DNA of 64,000 nt from Malacoplasma penetrans HF-2 (GCF_000011225.1 NC_004432.1:310001-374000), one strand, 5' to 3'; positions 48,501 to 59,093 are shown, numbered from the stretch's first letter. The notes: generated by a model not told the origin, from the letters alone. Numbers and translations are program-made.

Positions 48501-48874
48501 ATAGTGATTTAAATTTAGTTGCTAATTATACAGGTTTTCTAAAAGGAAATGCTGTACAAACAAATGATAATTTATCATTTGTTTCAGATAATATGCTTAA
48601 AAACTACTTAATTAGTAAAGGGTTTGTTACAAAAGAACAATATGAAGCTTTTACTGCAGCTAGTTTTGCTGAGTGATTAAAAGAAGATAATAATGCTATT
48701 AAATTAATTACATATAAAACTGGACAATATGAACAACTATTAAATGATCCTACAAAGTATTCAATTAATATTGTTGCTAATACTACTCAAAAAACAGTAT
48801 CTGTTTATATTCATTTCAATGGAATTACAGATTCTAATTCACTATCTGAATATTCTGTAGTTTATGCTATTTAA
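45503..48874 (+). CDS. large surface protein paralog A8 (subgroup with A7), 1123 aa
   Basis: The last copy of the array. It shares A7's leader and repeat-half signatures (FQSQIITTAQGQQLYPKK, FSTLLPSSITDGD, YVNIPKSLMAGANSD). In the propeller-like half it resembles A3 in PFSRDATTGDAGYPNANYNVYF and DYYTMLDGKVVTVVYNTAIVI. The constant block reads PSEANDQNANLST, with Ala in place of the Val found in all the other copies, and the tail EYSVVYAI replaces EYSVTYTI. ATG 45503 follows AAAAGGAT. The gene is intact to TAA 48872-48874. Confidence 0.82.
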
Positions 48875-48896
48875 AATTTCTTATTTGTAAATAATC

Positions 48897-48927
48897 AAAA
48901 GACCTTTGTGTAAAAGGTCTTTTTTTA
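48897..48927 (+). terminator. intrinsic terminator after A8
   Basis: AAAAGACCTTT pairs with AAAGGTCTTTT, T7 tail. It marks the end of the array. Confidence 0.85.
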
Positions 48928-49114
48928 TTTAATTAATGTTTTTATAAATTATTGTTTGAATGAAAAATTAAATATTTTCAATTTGTATTATTAAAAATTT
49001 AAAATGTTTATCATAAAGTAAAAAGTGCTTAAGTAAATAATAATAATATAGAGTTGTAAGGATATTTAAATAAATGGTTTTACAAATTATTGAGTAAACT
49101 TTAGGGTTCTAAAA

Positions 49115-49810
49115 ATGAGTAAAATAAGAAAAATTAGAAAATGGTATTTCTTTGTTCCTTTAATTTATGTTGCTCTATCAAATGTTTCATTAATACTAGC
49201 TATATTTTCACTAGCATCAATATTTATCACATCAACTTATAATTTTACATTAGTCTTTTTATTTGCTGGTTTATCTGTAATTTGATTGTATTAATTTTAT
49301 CTTTCTAATAAACATTACAAACTTGTAGCTGGTTCATTTAAAGCTACAGTAATGTATGAGTTTTTAAATAAACAAACAAAACTATTTTTATTTTCTTTAA
49401 TTTATTTTTTTAAAAATAAAAAAGATATTAGAAGTGAATATGAAAATAAATTCACAGAAGAAAGCTTGAATAAATACTATGCAATTGATAATATAAATTA
49501 TCAAAAAGACATCTTTTTGAAAACTGTCTATCAAAATGCAGCAATTATGGTTTTTGGATTTTCACTAGGTTTTATTTTGCATACTACTGCATTTAACAAT
49601 GATGTATTAAAGCCTTTAGTTACTGATTTAAATTCAAACTTAGTTTTATTCTTATGCTTATTACTAACATCTGGAATAGCTTTTATTTCTTGTTTAATTA
49701 ATAGCATTATATTAAGTTACAAGATGTATAAAAAAGGATATTTTAATAAAAAAGAAATGAAATTAAATTGTTTACCTTTTGTTAACTGAATTTCTGTTTT
49801 CTTTATTTAA
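49115..49810 (+). pseudogene. four-TM membrane protein gene interrupted by an in-frame TAA
   Basis: One reading frame runs from ATG 49115 (MSKIRKIRKWYFFVPL) to TAA 49808-49810, but TAA at 49292-49294 interrupts it after 59 residues. Before the stop there are two membrane segments; after it come a Lys-rich loop and two more (about residues 145-170 and 180-205 of the joined frame). The next ATG after the stop is at 49352 and has no ribosome binding site. No frameshift is needed to join the halves, so a point nonsense change is the simplest reading. I do not recognise the family. Confidence 0.65.
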
Positions 49811-49826
49811 TAGTGCATTAAAAAGT

Positions 49827-49866
49827 AAAAATCCTAATAGTTTATTGCTATTAGGATTTTGTTTTA
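49827..49866. terminator. bidirectional terminator between the broken gene and glyA
   Basis: AAAAATCCTAATAG pairs with CTATTAGGATTTT around TTTATTG. Both flanks are suitable (T-rich on the right, A-rich on the left) and genes converge here. Confidence 0.75.
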
Positions 49867-49870
49867 TTTA

Positions 49871-51109
49871 CTAATATTTAATATCTTGGTAAATAGGGAA
49901 TTTTTTAACTAATAAATCTACTTCATTTCTAATTTTATTAATTGTATTAGGATTACCTTTTGATTCTATAATTTCATGAATTCATAAACCAATTTGTTTA
50001 AATTCTTTAGTAGTAAATCCTCTTGTAGTCATAGCAGCAGAGCCAATTCTAATACCAGATGGTGATTTGGCAGAATTAATATCATATGGAATTAGATTTT
50101 TATTAACAACAATTTTTGCTTGTTCTAATCATTGTTCTACTAAGTCTCCTGTGATTTGTTTAGATGAATATAAATCAACACTTAATAAATGATTATCACT
50201 TCCATCTGCAATAATCTTATACCCTAGTTCTTTTAGTGTTTGAGATAGGATTGCAATGTTATCAATTACATTTTTTATATATGTTTTAAATTCAGGTTTA
50301 CTAGCTTCATCAAAACATAAATATTTAGCAGCTATTACATGCATTAAAGGTCCACCTTGACTTCCAGGGAATACTGCACTATTAATCTTTTTAATTAACT
50401 CTTCATTATTTGTTAGTATTAATCCACTTCTAGGACCTCTTAAAGTCTTGTGAGTGGTTGTTGTTACAATATCTGCATATGGTAATGGATTAGGATGATA
50501 TCCTGCAACTATTAATCCAGAAATATGAGCAACATCTGCTAATAAATAAGCACCAACTGATTTTGCTATTTCTCCAAATTTTTTAAAATCTACAACTCTT
50601 GAATAGTTTGATGCTCCACAAACTATTAATTTAGGTTTAACTTCTTGTGCTTGTTTTAAAATTGCATCATAGTCTAAACATTGAGTTTCTTTATCTACAC
50701 CATAGTGATCTGCTTCATATGTTTTACCTGAAATATTAACTTTAGAACCATGTGATAAATGTCCGCCTTCATTTAAACCCATAGCAAGAATTTTATCATT
50801 TGGTTTTAATACAGATAAATAAGCTGCAACATTTGCTTGAGTTCCAGAGTGTGGTTGAACATTTGCAAATTTAGCGTTAAAGATTTCTTTTGCTTTATCA
50901 ATTGCTAATTGCTCAATTTGGTCTGCATATTCACACCCTCCATAGTATCTTCTGTTTGGATATCCTTCACAATACTTATTTGTAAACACACTTCCTGTAG
51001 CTTCTAAAATTTGTTCACTAACATAATTTTCAGAAGCTATTAGTTCAATGTAGCCCTGTTGTCTTTTAAGTTCATTATTCAATATTTCTTTTAGTATTAG
51101 ATTTTTCAT
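49871..51109 (-). CDS. glyA: serine hydroxymethyltransferase GlyA, 412 aa
   Basis: A PLP enzyme that interconverts serine and glycine and charges tetrahydrofolate with one-carbon units. Visible motifs are [52 protein letters not shown] and the PLP-lysine block [17 protein letters not shown] 51109 follows GGGGGAAAT; the open frame runs further upstream but through the thrS terminator. Two or more Trp codons are TGA near the C-terminus. Full family length. Confidence 0.97.
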
Positions 51110-51185
51110 ATTTCCCCCATTTGATTGTTTTATTAAAAACACTATATAAATAATATATTTAATATTTAAGTAATAAAAATAAATT

Positions 51186-51219
51186 AAAAAAACCTTATGC
51201 ATTTGTTCATAAGGTTTTT
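51186..51219 (-). terminator. intrinsic terminator after thrS
   Basis: AAAAACCTTATG pairs with CATAAGGTTTTT; T run on the minus strand. It separates thrS from glyA. Confidence 0.75.
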
Positions 51220-51234
51220 AAAAAAGTTTTAATT

Positions 51235-52935
51235 TTATTCTTTTTTTAACTTTTTAATGAAATCTATAAATTCATTAAACTTTAATGTTGTTGAATTTTC
51301 TTCAGAATATTTTCTATATGTGATTTCATTATTTTTAATTTCATTATCACCAATTACTAATTGGAAAGGAATTTTAGAGATTTGAGCTTCTCTAATTTTC
51401 TTAGCTAACCTTTCATTTGAATCATCTAGTTTTACTCTAATGTTATTTTCTTCTAATTCAGAAGCAATTTTTTTACAGTAATCTAAATGAATGTTGTTAT
51501 TAACTGGAATAATAGAGATTTGTACTGGTGCCAGTCAAAAAGGTAATAAACCTTTTGTTTGACTTAATAGTGTTGCAATAAATCTTTCATAAGTTCCAAT
51601 TACACCAAAGTGAATTAATACTGGTCTTTTCTTAGTGTTATTTTCATCAATATATTCAACATCAAATCTTTCAGGTAATAAGAAATCTAATTGAATTGTA
51701 GAGATTGTAATAATCTTTCCTAAATTTGTTTTAACTTGGAAATCTATTTTAGGTCCATAAAACGCTGCTTCCCCTTCAATTTCCATAGCTTTATAGTTAA
51801 GTTTTTTAAGGATATCTCTTAATTGCTTTTCAGATGATTTTCACATTTTGTCATCATCATGATACTTAACTTTATCTTTTGGATCTCTTAATGATAAGTC
51901 AACTCTATCAATTTTAATATTCATTCTTTTGTGAACAATCTTTAATATATTGTTAAGTTGTCTAATAACATCTTCAATTTGATCTGGTTTAGTAATAATA
52001 TGGCAATCAAATAATTCCATAGTTCTAACTCTTTCTAAACCAATTAATCCACCAGATGATTCATATCTATGTAATTTTGAATCTTCACAAATTGCATAAG
52101 GCAACTCTTTATAAGAATGTGGTTTTAAATTGAAGTAAGTTAAGTGGTGAGGACATGTCATTGGTCTTAACATGAAAGTTTCATTATCAACTTCCATTGG
52201 AGGAAAGTTGTTTTCTTTATAATGTTCTCAGTGACCAGACTTAATATATAGTTCTTTACTTCCAAGAATTGGAGTATCAATAAATAAAAATTTTTCTTTA
52301 CTAAAGATACTTCATAAGAATTTCTTAATTTCTTTTTTAATTATTTCACCATTTGGCAATCAAATTGGTAACCCTTGTCCAATATCATTACTGAAATCAA
52401 AAATCTCCATATCTTGACCAATTTTTCTATGGTCTCTAGATTTGATTTCTTCCATGTATTTGTCTCACTCTTCTAATTCTTCTTTAGTAGTGAATGCTAC
52501 ACCTGAGATTCTTGTTAATTGATCTAAAGAAGCATTATTTTGTCAGTAAGATCCACCAATGTTAGTTAATTTAAAAATCTTAACTTTATTAACATTGTCT
52601 TCTATTTCAAATGCAGACACATTTTCAAAATCTTTTCCAATTTTAATAAATGTACTTTCTTTGTTTTCTTCTTTGAAAACTTTTTGATATTTGTTAATAG
52701 AATTTAATGATTTAATTTCTTCTATTTTTTCTCCTGAAGAAATAACTTTTTTCATTTCTTTTTCTATTTTGCTAAAATCCTTAGATGAAATTGATTGACT
52801 AGTTTTGAATTCAATAAAAAAACCATATTCCAACATTCCAGAACTTGCTATTTCAAAATCATCTTTAAGAATTCTTTGAACTGCTTTAAAAGCTATTTGA
52901 GCAGCTGTATTATTTAATTTAATATTTTGTTTCAT
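51235..52935 (-). CDS. thrS: threonyl-tRNA synthetase, 566 aa
   Basis: A class II synthetase. The N-terminal ~130 residues are the editing-domain remnant region with no TGS domain, as in other short mollicute ThrRS. The catalytic core has RPMTCPHHL (zinc-binding Cys and His), [20 protein letters not shown] (motif 2), and [19 protein letters not shown] (motif 3; families usually have HRAILGS-like here). The C-terminal anticodon-binding domain has [12 protein letters not shown] and [24 protein letters not shown] 52935 is the only reasonable start. Trp are TGA. Confidence 0.95.
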
Positions 52936-53052
52936 AACTTATTTATTTTATATAATTTTTATAGTCTGATATTTATTATAATTTTTAATGGTTTAAAATA
53001 ATAATTAAAAATATAATATTATTTACAATAATAGGTAAGGTTGGTTAAACAT
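52936..53052. promoter_or_regulatory. divergent promoter region thrS / DegV gene
   Basis: TATAAT on the plus strand at 53012-53017 faces the DegV gene. TATAAT on the minus strand at 52975-52980 faces thrS. No T-box-like structure was recognised in the short thrS leader. Confidence 0.5.
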
Positions 53053-53943
53053 ATGCAAAAAAATAAAATAGGCTTTATTGTTGATTCTGCTATTGGTCTA
53101 TATGGTAAGGAAATAGAGTCTGACAATGTGAGACAAGTGACCTTCAATATTACAGATAAAAATAACGTTGAATACAATGATGATAATACTGTTCTAAATG
53201 CAGAAAGAATTTTAGAAGAATTTGATAAGGGTAACAGTTTTAAAACTAGTGCTGTTTCTCCGGGTAAAGTAATGGTTGCTGTTGAAGAACTATTAGAAAA
53301 AAATGATAAAGTAATTATCTTTACAGCATCCTCTGGTTTATCTAGTTTTCATGACAACATTTTATATTTTGAAGAAGAATATAAAGATAAAGTATATGTT
53401 GTTGATACTAAAGAAATTGGATATGCTATTGAAGTATTATTCAAATCAGTTAAAGAAAAATTAGAAAATGGTGAAGATTTTTTTGAAGTATTAGATTATT
53501 GTAAAGAATTTTATAAGTACAATTACACATCTTTTACTTGTGAAAATTGATCTTCATTAGTAAATAGTGGTAGAGTTCCTAAAAGCTTATCTAAATTTTT
53601 AAATGCTTTAAAAACTAGACCAGTAATTAATTTTGATGTGAAAAACAAATTGGGTGGAATTGTAAAATCATTTGAAAGCTCAGTTGAAAAAATATTAAAT
53701 CAATTTAAAAAAGTATTTGGTAATGACGTTTTTTCAAATGTTGAGTATGTTGTTTTCTACAATAATAAAATTGATGAATCTAGAGCTTCTTATATTAGAA
53801 ATAAAATTAATTCTGTTTTTTCTATTCCTAAAGAAAAAATTATTGAAAAATTTGTTCCTAATCTTGTTTTAGTTTACACAGCAAATGGTTCATTTGGATT
53901 ACACATAAGATGTAAAAATAAATCAAAAAATAGAGATGAATAA
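53053..53943 (+). CDS. DegV-family fatty-acid-binding protein, 296 aa
   Basis: DegV hallmarks are KIGFIVDSAIGLYGKEI at the start, FKTSAVSPGKVMVAVEELL (the substrate loop Thr/Ser region), IIFTASSGLSSFHDN and SSLVNSGRVPKSLSKFL. In firmicutes such proteins (FakB) hand fatty acids to FakA for phosphorylation. The C-terminal GxxxHxGPG-like segment is weak here (TANGSFGLHIRCKN). Start 53053 is ATG; a TTG at 53041 sits right on the AGGTAAGG and cannot be excluded. Downstream genes are close and same-strand. Confidence 0.85.
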
Positions 53944-53962
53944 TAATTAGAGAAGAATAATT

Positions 53963-54634
53963 ATGGATAAAGAAATAGAAATCAACATTGCTGAAACTAG
54001 GGTAAAAAGGTATAAGCAATATCGTAGAAAAATTAAAAGTGATTACTATAATTTTGTTAAAAAGAATTCCAAAAATGATGAAATAAAAAAGATTGAAAAA
54101 TCTATTGGAAAAATTAATAAAGATTTAATCATTAATGATTTTAGTTCTAGGTTGTTTTTAGATTTCTCAAGTAATTGAACAAATGATGACGGTTATGTTG
54201 TTCAAATTAAAAACTACTTAGATATTGTTAAAGTTAATAAATTTAATGAATTACTAAGTAAAGTTGATTCTATAAAAAATGATATTGATATGGAACCATC
54301 ATTTGATATGAAGGGTAATCTTTCATTGGTCTGATATAAGCAAGATCCTAAGTATTTTGAATTAGAAAGAATTAGAGAATGATTGCAATTCATGATCAAA
54401 GAAAAAGAACAAATTATTAGTAATGTAAAAGAAAAAATCTTTTCTTTTAAAGATGCTTTTTATAGAACTAGTGATCCTGAAACAATTGCATCTATTATGC
54501 CTTCAAATATTAAGTTCACAAAGATTGCAGGATCTGATAAAAACAAAAAAATGTTCACAATATTTTTATGGTCTTTTTTTGGTTTTGCATTTTTATCTAT
54601 TTTCTTTTTAGTTTTATTTTTGGTAATTAAATAA
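53963..54634 (+). CDS. C-terminally anchored protein of unknown function, 223 aa
   Basis: A highly charged, Lys/Glu-rich and probably helical protein of about 195 residues, followed by one or two closely spaced hydrophobic stretches at the C-terminus (FTIFLWSFFGFAFLSIFFLV). Most of the protein would face the cytosol if it is a tail anchor. I do not recognise it. It lies between the DegV gene (19 bases) and the cytidylyltransferase gene (15 bases), so it is probably in one operon with them. Confidence 0.7.
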
Positions 54635-54649
54635 TTAAAGTTAAAAGTT

Positions 54650-55372
54650 ATGAAAAATAATCAAGTTTATGCAATTTTATTAGCTGCAGGTAGTGGTAGT
54701 AGAGTTAACTCAAATATTCCTAAACAATATATTGATTTAAATGGTTTACCATTATTTTTTTATTCTTTAAAAACGTTTGCTAATTTTGATTTAATTGATA
54801 AAGTTGTTTTAGTGGTTAATCATAGCTATAAATATGATGTTGAATCACTTATAAAAAAATATGAGTGAAAAAATAAAGTATTTATAGTAAATGGTGGAGA
54901 TACAAGACATTTATCTATCATTAATGCTGTTAAGTTTTTAAAGAGCATAAAAATAAATAGTGATGACATTGTATTAACACATGATTGTGCTAGACCATTT
55001 GTTTCAACTGACATCATTAAAAATAATATAGATTATATTAATTCAAGTAGATGTGATGTAGTAAGCACTGGAATAGTTCCAGAAGATACTATTGGAATAA
55101 CAGATAATTCTAATTTAGAAAAAATATTAAATAGACAAAAACTATTTATAGAACAAACTCCTCAATCTGCAAAATATAAGATTTTTGAAGAAGTGTATTT
55201 TGGTAGTAATTTAAGTGATAAAACTTTAGAAACATCGACAGATTTTTGTAGCCTTGCATTACTGTGCAATAAAGATGTCAAATGTGTAATAGGAAATAAA
55301 TTCAATTTTAAAGTTACAACTGACTTTGATTTAGTTGTGGCAAAAGAAATAATAAAAAATAAACAATTATAG
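54650..55372 (+). CDS. ispD: IspD/TarI-type cytidylyltransferase, 240 aa
   Basis: The CTP-binding signature is LLAAGSGSRVNSNIPKQYI at residues ~10-28. Further motifs are VNGGDTRHLSIINAV, LTHDCARPFVSTDI and, near the end, TTDFDLVVAKEI, as in IspD (2-C-methyl-D-erythritol 4-phosphate cytidylyltransferase) and the related TarI (ribitol 5-phosphate). IspD acts in non-mevalonate isoprenoid synthesis, TarI in wall polymer synthesis. A wall-less mollicute makes IspD more likely, but no other pathway gene is in the window. One internal TGA Trp. Confidence 0.75.
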
Positions 55373-55405
55373 TTTTTGCAAAACTATTAAATTGTTTATT
55401 TTTTT
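55358..55405. terminator. bidirectional terminator between ispD-like gene and ruvB
   Basis: AATAAACAATT...TAGTTTT pairs with AAAACTA...AATTGTTTATT around TGC, with T7. It overlaps the stop codon of the plus-strand gene. Confidence 0.75.
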
Positions 55406-55411
55406 ATTTAT

Positions 55412-56380
55412 TTAATTATTTGTTTTATCTTCAACTGAAGATTTTTTATTGTTCTTTATAAGGTTATTTGTTGTCAGAAAATTTAATCCATTATCAGTAA
55501 GAATTCTTCCATTAATTGTCTTTGAAATGAAATTATTTTTAATTAGAAAAGGTTCAATTTTTTCTATTATTGTTTTTTCATCAACATTAAGAATTTGAGA
55601 TAAAGTTTTTAAACCTAACTTTGTATTTTCATATATACACAATAAATAAGATAAATCTATTTCATTTAATCCCTTTTCATAAACACCTATATTTTTTAAA
55701 ATTGTTTCTGCAGTATTATTAGATGTCAATGAATGGTCTAAATATCTAGCTAAAATCCTTTTAGCAATTCTAGGAATTCCCTTAGAACGGTGTGAAATAA
55801 TTTCTAAGACTTTTTTATCCACTTTAATATCACACTGTTTTAATGAGAAATCTAGAATTTTATATATCTCTTTTTCTGTGTATTCTGAAATGTTTATAAC
55901 TATTCCAAATCTTTCTTCAAAAGGTGCAGGTAAATTTCCTAGTTTTGTAGTTGCTCCTATTAAAGTAAATTTTGGGATAGAAACAGTTGTTAGTTTTTTA
56001 TTGAAATCTTTTCCTATCTCAATATTAATTTCGAAGTCCTCCATAGCTGAATAAAGTAATTCAAAACATTTTGGATTAATGGAGTGAACTTCATCTATAA
56101 AAATAATGCTATTTTCATTAAGTGAATATATTAAATTTAGAATATCTGTTTTCTCTTGAATTTCCGGACCTTGAACTATCTTAATGTTTTGAGATAATTC
56201 ATTTGAAATTATTTTAGCTAATGTTGTTTTTCCAACACCTGCAGGCCCATAAAATAAACAATGATCTAAACACTCATTTCTATTTTTTGAACTATCTATA
56301 TAAGCTAATAAATTATTTTTAATATTGTTTTTTCCACAAAAATCTTTAAGATACTGTGGTCTTATTTGTAACAGCTTCAT
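55412..56380 (-). CDS. ruvB: Holliday junction branch-migration ATPase RuvB, 322 aa
   Basis: An AAA+ motor that drives branch migration with RuvA. It shows FYGPAGVGKTTLAKII (Walker A), IIFIDEVHSINP (Walker B), IGATTKLGNLPAPFEERFGI (sensor 1 and arginine-finger region) and IPRIAKRILARYLDH (sensor 2), then a C-terminal winged helix. ATG 56380 lies inside the end of ruvA (35-bp overlap). It ends beside a convergent terminator. Confidence 0.95.
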   Translation of the reverse strand: MKLLQIRPQYLKDFCGKNNIKNNLLAYIDSSKNRNECLDHCLFYGPAGVGKTTLAKIISNELSQNIKIVQGPEIQEKTDILNLIYSLNENSIIFIDEVHSINPKCFELLYSAMEDFEINIEIGKDFNKKLTTVSIPKFTLIGATTKLGNLPAPFEERFGIVINISEYTEKEIYKILDFSLKQCDIKVDKKVLEIISHRSKGIPRIAKRILARYLDHSLTSNNTAETILKNIGVYEKGLNEIDLSYLLCIYENTKLGLKTLSQILNVDEKTIIEKIEPFLIKNNFISKTINGRILTDNGLNFLTTNNLIKNNKKSSVEDKTNN

Positions 56381-57005
56381 CAGAAATTATTTTAATTGCT
56401 TGTGATATTAAATCACTAATCTGATCTTCACTAACATTTGATAATTGTGGAATTAATAAATTAATAGCTTTTTCTATCATATTCTTCTTATAACCAAGTG
56501 CTTTTAAAGCAGATACTAAATCTGGAACAGGGTTGTATGAATTACTTTGCTGATTTATACTACTATGATTTACATCATTGTTATACTCACTTATTCTTTC
56601 ATTTTTTAATTTATAAGATAAAGCACTGACAATTGATAATGCTGTTTTATTTGTAAATCCTTCCAGTACTGATAAAGATTCAATGTCTTCATTTCTGATT
56701 AATTCTTTTAACAAGTTTAAATCATTCCTTAAAATGGTTAAACTAGTTTTTGGTCCAATTCCATTTACAGTTAATAAATTTTCAAAGAAAATTTTTTCCC
56801 TTAAGGTTTTGAACCCATAGTATTCAAATAAAAAATTATTTTTATTGTTTTGAAATATTTTTGTATAAACAAAGATTTTAGCTGAAGAATTCTCTTCAAA
56901 TATGTTTGGATCACTCATAAACAATTTATAACCTTTAAAGTTATTTTCTAAAATTAAATAATTATTGTTTTTGTATGAGATTTTACCAATTATGTATTCA
57001 ATCAT
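56346..57005 (-). CDS. ruvA: Holliday junction DNA-binding protein RuvA, 219 aa
   Basis: An OB-fold N-terminal domain (MIEYIIGKISYKNNNYLIL) is followed by the helix-hairpin-helix region KIFFENLLTVNGIGPKTSLTIL and SLSVLEGFTNKTALSIVSAL. The C-terminal RuvB-binding domain has VSALKALGYKKNMIEKAI. The GGAGATC sequence about 6 bases upstream of ATG 57005 supports the start. RuvA is often diverged in mollicutes but here all three domains are visible. Confidence 0.93.
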   Translation of the reverse strand: MIEYIIGKISYKNNNYLILENNFKGYKLFMSDPNIFEENSSAKIFVYTKIFQNNKNNFLFEYYGFKTLREKIFFENLLTVNGIGPKTSLTILRNDLNLLKELIRNEDIESLSVLEGFTNKTALSIVSALSYKLKNERISEYNNDVNHSSINQQSNSYNPVPDLVSALKALGYKKNMIEKAINLLIPQLSNVSEDQISDLISQAIKIISDEAVTNKTTVS

Positions 57006-57099
57006 TTTTTGATCTCCTTTTTTATGTCTCTATTATATGTATGTAAATTTTTGGGGTGAATGTCATAAAAAAAAGAGAAAAAATTTTAAAAAAGTTATT

Positions 57100-57139
57100 A
57101 AAAATAAAAAAAATAACCAATCATTTGATTGGTTATTTA
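57100..57139 (-). terminator. intrinsic terminator after ptsH
   Basis: AAATAACCAATC pairs with GATTGGTTATTT around ATTT; T run on the minus strand. It separates ptsH from ruvAB. Confidence 0.8.
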
Positions 57140-57156
57140 TCCTTTTAAAAAACTAA

Positions 57157-57420
57157 TTAAATTAATTTTTCTTCTTCCATTACTTTTTTAATAGCTTCAA
57201 TAGCTGCATCTTCATCTGCACCATCAACGGCAATTTCAATACTGTTTCCCTGTTTAGCTGAAAGAGCCATTAAGTTAATTACAGATTTAGCATTTGCTGA
57301 TTTTTCTCCATTTTTAAAAGTTACAGAAGATTGGAATTTAGCAGCAGTACTTGAAATCATTGAAGCTGGTCTTGCATGAATTCCAATTGGATCAATAATA
57401 GTTACATTAATTGATTTCAT
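57157..57420 (-). CDS. ptsH: phosphocarrier protein HPr, 87 aa
   Basis: The central phosphoryl carrier of the sugar phosphotransferase system. It takes phosphate from enzyme I on the active-site His in GIHARPASMI (residue ~15). The regulatory Ser is in AKSVINLMALSAKQG (about residue 46). Exact family length. AAAGAAAGG lies 12 bases before ATG 57420 and a TATAAT box lies about 60 bases upstream on the minus strand. Confidence 0.96.
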   Translation of the reverse strand: MKSINVTIIDPIGIHARPASMISSTAAKFQSSVTFKNGEKSANAKSVINLMALSAKQGNSIEIAVDGADEDAAIEAIKKVMEEEKLI

Positions 57421-57536
57421 ATTTATCGTATACCTTTCTTTATTTACAATTTATAAAAGTTATCTACTTATAAATAATATTATACTCTATATTAATTTAG
57501 CATATTTTGATATAAAAGTATTTAATTTTAAATTCA

Positions 57537-59093
57537 TTAAAGTAAAGGTTTAATGATATTGATTATGCTATTATACATTTTTTGTCTTAAATTAAACTTA
57601 CTATGTAAGTAGTGTAATGATATTAATCTAGAGTTTTTTTGGTCTTTTAAAAAGATTTCTTTCATTTGATGATTAAAGTCTTTTGAAATAATAGAAATAG
57701 CAGTTTCAAAGTTAATCACTAAACTTCTATAGTCTAGATTATTACTTCCTATCAGACATTGGTCATCATCTATTATTACTGCTTTTGAATGCATAAACCC
57801 ATAGTATTCAAAAATTTGTATACCTGCTTTCATAAATCTTTCATATGATGATCTATTGCTTGTAAGAATAAACTTTTTATCATCTGGAAAATGAGGAACC
57901 ATAATTCTTACATCAACACCTTTATGGCTAGCAAAAATTAGATTATTTATAATTTCATTAGGAATTAATAAATAGGGAGTATAGATTCAAATAGTTTTTT
58001 GGGCTGATGAAATTTTTGACATTAGTATTTGTTGATAAACATACAAATCAAATTCTGGAGATGAGCTTATAGCTTGGCAAATATCTTTATTTTCTGCTTT
58101 GTGGATTTTATAGTTTTGATAAAACTTTGAATCAAAATTCTTTTTCTTTTTATAGTTAGTGTAGTTAATTCAGTCATTACAGAATCTTAAGTTTAATGTA
58201 TTAACAACTTCACCTTCAATTAAGAAATTTAAATCTTTTCAGTTATCATATGATTTTTTTAAGTTTAAATATTCATCACCAATATTTGAACCACCTGTAA
58301 TACAAAATTTGTTATCTACAACCACTAATTTTCTATGACTTCTAAAATTTGTGATTGAAGTATATTTGTTAAAAGTTTGAGGGTTAAATTGTTCAACTTC
58401 AATTCCATGTCTTTCTAAGAAGTTTAAATTTGATTTATTAAATCTTTTATGGCTTCCAGCTCAATCATACATGAATTTGATTTTTACACCCTGACTTGCT
58501 TTTCTTACTAGTTCATTCATTAATAGATAGAACCATAAACAATCAGAAATGATATAAAACTGAATGTGAATAAATTCTTTTGCTTCTCTGATGATATCAA
58601 TTGTTTCTTTGAATAAATCAGATTGGTCAAGAATTGTGATTTTATTATTTTCATAGATTGGTGAATTCATGTAATTAAAAATGAATTTAAAATCTGAATG
58701 TTTATCACTTTCCTGTTTTGCCAAAAAAGAATGTGTGAATGAGTAATTTTCATTTTCATTAAAGTGATGTGATGATATTTTAATTTCATTTGAATTTTCT
58801 ATTTTAAAAGGAATAATCCCAAATATATAAAAAGCAAATATTCCAATTACAGGGAGTAAATTAATTACAAACATTCAACAAACTTTCACATTTTCAATCC
58901 TTCTTTTGTTATTAAGAAGATAAAAAGAAGTTAAATTGTTAACAAAGTAAACTGCAAATAGTAAGATAAACCAATAGTTTGGGTTTGTATTATTGTTTAA
59001 TGTATCTAATATAAAAAATATAAGTAAACCAAAAAATACAAACATTAAAACAGTTGATGTTAAGGTAATAAAAAAAATCTTTTTTCTATCCAT
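57537..59093 (-). CDS. cls: cardiolipin synthase (phospholipase D family), 518 aa
   Basis: Three N-terminal membrane segments (about residues 5-27, 38-58, 73-95) are followed by two PLD domains. Each has a HKD motif: SHRKLVVVDNKFCITGGSN and MHSKAVIIDDDQCLIGSNN. This enzyme joins two phosphatidylglycerols into cardiolipin in the membrane. The length agrees with bacterial Cls. Many Trp codons are TGA. It follows a gap of ~115 bases from the divergent pepF gene, so a shared promoter region is likely. Confidence 0.93.

Noticed and set aside
8583-48874. Each large surface gene could be read as 5-6 separate short ORFs
   Set aside because: All pieces are in one frame and separated only by TGA, which falls at conserved Trp positions in all eight copies; the host code reads TGA as Trp.
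50129-51202. glyA start at 51202 (31 residues longer)
   Set aside because: The extension would be translated from the thrS terminator hairpin, and a good SD (GGGGG) sits before ATG 51109.
52543-52935. thrS as a truncated or broken gene because the TGS domain is missing
   Set aside because: Short ThrRS without TGS is normal in mollicutes, and all catalytic and anticodon-binding parts are present in one frame.
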